Assembly (NCBI GenBank): GCA_035303945.1 | Contig: DATGQZ010000012.1 | Span: 1 to 64,000, forward strand | Reading direction: 5' to 3' | Source: DATGMS01 sp035303945 | Lineage (GTDB): Bacteria > Bacteroidota > Bacteroidia > Cytophagales > Cyclobacteriaceae | Length of the DNA: 64,000 bases | Shown: positions 61,885 through 64,000 of the stretch, piece by piece | Layout: each line of letters starts with the position of its first letter | Numbering within the stretch: position 1 is the first letter of the stretch | Translations under genes and position numbers: made by a program | Notes under the pieces: generated by a model | What the model was told of the DNA's origin: nothing | Databases searched by the model: none | Seen by the model: the letters and a program-made list of their open reading frames with translations, nothing else

Positions 61885-63405
61885 TTAAGCCGCCCCATCT
61901 GAACGCCAACGGCCATAGATCCTATTGAAGGTTTTCAGCTCCTCCACGCTTTGCTTACCTGGCCATTGATCAGAAGTCATTCGCCAGGACCAGTTTCCCG
62001 ACCCCGTACCCGGTCTATTCATAATGGCAGTCTCATCCAACCCAATAATATCTTGCATAGGAATAACGGCAAGATTTGCGACAGACATCAAAGCCATCCG
62101 ATGCAATACCTGATGCACATTTTTCCTGTTGACGGATTGTCCGGTATACGTTGAGATTCTTTTCGCTTCCTCTTTTTTGAGCGATTTGAACCAACCTATG
62201 GTGGTATTGTTATCATGTGTGCCGGTAAAGACCAAACAATTTTTATGATGGTGGTGAAGAATATAAGTGCTATCGCCCATATTTTCATCAAAGGCAAACT
62301 GCAAAACCTTCATGGTAGGGAAACCAAAAGCATCCAGTAGCCGATATACCTTATCATCCATCATGCCGAGGTCTTCGGCGATAAAAGGCATAGCAGGAAA
62401 CTTCTGCTTTGCCAGTTGAAAAAATTCCTTTCCTGGGCAAGGGGTCCATTTTCCATTAATCGCCGTCTCCTCTTTGGCCGGAACTTCCCAAAATGCTGAA
62501 AAAGCCCTAAAATGATCCAACCGTACCAAGTCATACAGCTTTAAGTTCTGTCCCAGACGCGCTACCCACCAATCAAATTTGTTCTTTTTCAATGCTTTCC
62601 AATCAAAAACAGGAGTACCCCATAACTGACCCGTCTCACTGAAATAATCGGGCGGCACACCAGATACTTTGATGGGACGCTTTTTCTTATCGAGCTTGAA
62701 ATAGGAGGCGTGGGCCCAACAATCCACACTATCATGGGTAATATAGAAAGGGATATCTCCGATCAGGTAAACCTGTTTCTCATGACAATAGCTCACCAAC
62801 TTTTCCCATTGGCGGAAAAACAGAAACTGAATGATTTTTTCTCTTTTTATGTCCTGCGCCAACTCCTGCCGCAATATTTTTAGCGTTTCGTTTTCCCTAT
62901 CTCTGATGGCTTCGGGCCACTCAAACCAGGGCTTTTGGTGCGCATGCTTCAAGCTCAGGTAAAGTGAATAATCTTCAAGCCAGTAGACATTTTCTTCACA
63001 AAATTTTGCGAAGGGCACCACAAACTGCTTTTCTTGTTGGACAAAGTTGGCGTATGCTTTTTGAAGCATATTTTGCTTAAACTCGCTCACCTGATCGAAC
63101 GCAACTTTTTCCTCATCAAATTCAGGTGCACCCTTGAGGTCCTTCTCTGAAAGCAGCCCATCCTGCTGTAGCATCTCCAAGCTAATCAACAGCGAATTAC
63201 CCGCAAATGCGGAAAAACTGCTATAGGGAGAATGGCCTAAGGATGCTTCTGTTGGATTGATAGGCAATATCTGCCAATAGTGATGCCCACTGTCATGGAG
63301 GAAATCCACAAAGCGGTAAGCTGCCTCGCCCATATCTCCTATGCCGTGGGGAGAAGGTAAGGAGGTAATGTGCATCAAGATGCCACTGCTGCGCGATAAA
63401 TCCAT
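61885..63405 (-). CDS. malQ: 4-alpha-glucanotransferase (amylomaltase, GH77)
   Basis: 506 residues, the normal MalQ length. Motifs: RSSGILMHITSLPSPHGIGDMG, YWQILPINPTEASLGHSPY, GDIPFYITHDSVDCW, PDYFSETGQLWGTPVFDW, and active-site segments VRLDHFRAFSAFWEVPA, PFIAEDLGMMDDKVYRLLD and VFTGTHDNNT with the catalytic Asp/Glu/Asp set. It transfers alpha-1,4-glucan segments between maltodextrins in the cytoplasm. Beside treY it suggests maltodextrin or glycogen conversion to trehalose. It starts 3 bp after the treY stop, so the two are one transcript. Confidence 0.96.
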   Translation of the reverse strand: MDLSRSSGILMHITSLPSPHGIGDMGEAAYRFVDFLHDSGHHYWQILPINPTEASLGHSPYSSFSAFAGNSLLISLEMLQQDGLLSEKDLKGAPEFDEEKVAFDQVSEFKQNMLQKAYANFVQQEKQFVVPFAKFCEENVYWLEDYSLYLSLKHAHQKPWFEWPEAIRDRENETLKILRQELAQDIKREKIIQFLFFRQWEKLVSYCHEKQVYLIGDIPFYITHDSVDCWAHASYFKLDKKKRPIKVSGVPPDYFSETGQLWGTPVFDWKALKKNKFDWWVARLGQNLKLYDLVRLDHFRAFSAFWEVPAKEETAINGKWTPCPGKEFFQLAKQKFPAMPFIAEDLGMMDDKVYRLLDAFGFPTMKVLQFAFDENMGDSTYILHHHHKNCLVFTGTHDNNTTIGWFKSLKKEEAKRISTYTGQSVNRKNVHQVLHRMALMSVANLAVIPMQDIIGLDETAIMNRPGTGSGNWSWRMTSDQWPGKQSVEELKTFNRIYGRWRSDGAA

Positions 63406-63408
63406 AGC

Positions 63409-64000
63409 TTATGCAATATTGGTTTTTAAAAATGCCACCGGAAAGAATGCAAACACATCCCCTAACAACAGCTTGTCATCAGCTTGAAATACTTCCCCGG
63501 TGTAAACGTGGGTCCAAGAAGCGTCGGTTGCTAATGGAAGCTTTAGATATCCTTCACCAAAGGCTTTTATATCCAAGCTCAAGCCTTCTTCCAATGCCAA
63601 GTCTGTAATGCCAAGGGGTACAGCTATTAAATAACATTGCCCCTTGTACCGGCGGAGGTACGCAACAACTTGATCTTCCGCCCCATCAGACAAAGCAACG
63701 GGTATATATTCGCCTTGTTCAAACACCAGCGGATGCGCCTTCCTCTCGCGCAGCGCTTTATAAAGCGTAAACATTTTAATTCTGCCATCGGTAAAATCTT
63801 GCTGCATAGGAGCCAGCGCATCGACTGTTGATGGCATAGCTTCAATCTCAGAAAGATATTGCTCCCGCAAGCGATAATCTACGGGCCTGCGGTTATCAGG
63901 ATCCACATAACTCAGATCCCACAGTTCCGTACCTTGATAAATGTCCGGTACGCCGGGCGCGGTGACTTTAACCAAGGTCTGCCCGAGGGAATAGAAAGCA
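63409..64000 (-). CDS. treY: Malto-oligosyltrehalose synthase, C-terminal part (cut by the window edge)
   Basis: The last about 197 residues of TreY (GH13_26). The frame is open to the window edge: it begins AFYSLGQTLVKVTAPGVPDI and continues YQGTELWDLSYVDPDNRRPVDY, the family's C-terminal active-region signature. The tail has a beta-domain (VYTGEVFQADDKLLLGDVF). The family is about 800-900 residues, so roughly three quarters lies outside. TreY turns the reducing end of a maltodextrin into a trehalosyl unit that TreZ then releases; treZ is not visible here but may lie next door. It is upstream of malQ in one operon. Confidence 0.93.
   Translation of the reverse strand, partial: AFYSLGQTLVKVTAPGVPDIYQGTELWDLSYVDPDNRRPVDYRLREQYLSEIEAMPSTVDALAPMQQDFTDGRIKMFTLYKALRERKAHPLVFEQGEYIPVALSDGAEDQVVAYLRRYKGQCYLIAVPLGITDLALEEGLSLDIKAFGEGYLKLPLATDASWTHVYTGEVFQADDKLLLGDVFAFFPVAFLKTNIA

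Overview
The window looks like chromosomal DNA from a member of the Bacteroidota, probably a Cytophagales / Cyclobacteriaceae-type bacterium. The evidence is two SusC/SusD nutrient-uptake pairs, DUF4959/DUF4998 lipoproteins, Planctomycete-cytochrome/DUF1549-DUF1553 and DUF1501 proteins, few Shine-Dalgarno sequences, and a TAnnTTTG-type promoter element. The lineage is inferred from family content, not from a marker gene. I found no rRNA, tRNA, CRISPR array, insertion sequence or phage gene.

Region 1 (1-24 kb) is a nutrient-acquisition locus read leftwards. It has two SusC/SusD operons, one also carrying two surface lipoproteins; a three-gene operon of a membrane di-haem PSCyt1/DUF1549/DUF1553 protein, a Tat-exported DUF1501 protein and a Tat-exported beta-propeller protein; and a stand-alone FG-GAP/VCBS protein. 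There is no glycoside hydrolase, polysaccharide lyase or sulfatase. Each of the four transcription units is preceded by a two-unit, 10-bp-period direct repeat (consensus on the + strand about nctaTCCTGc). A histidine kinase / OmpR-type response regulator pair is encoded divergently beside the locus and is the obvious candidate to read it. A truncated susC remnant lies at its right edge.

Region 2 (24-38 kb) is housekeeping: ridA, fumC, recJ, lptB, a GH3-family protein, a CLC channel, mazG, glmM, a cysteine desulfurase and a universal stress protein. The gap at 31.26-31.62 kb holds three perfect and one near-perfect DnaA boxes around an AT-rich core and is a candidate replication origin.

Region 3 (38-50 kb) looks like a stress/osmotic island: trehalose-6-phosphate synthase fused to a phosphatase domain whose catalytic residues are replaced, a luciferase-like oxidoreductase, a five-gene operon (two small acidic proteins, DUF892, DUF1264, CinA-like), an MscS channel, a lipid kinase, SurE, a K+ channel and an SDR.

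Region 4 (50-61 kb) is a rightward operon for an unidentified glycan or glycoconjugate: a frameshifted epimerase, a glycosidase-epimerase fusion, a medium-chain dehydrogenase, a Gfo/Idh oxidoreductase, a GT4 glycosyltransferase, three tandem CgeB-like glycosyltransferases and a SAM methyltransferase. It is the best candidate here for an undescribed system. Region 5 (61-64 kb) reads leftwards with treY (cut by the window edge), malQ and a small protein, giving a second, glycogen-linked trehalose route.
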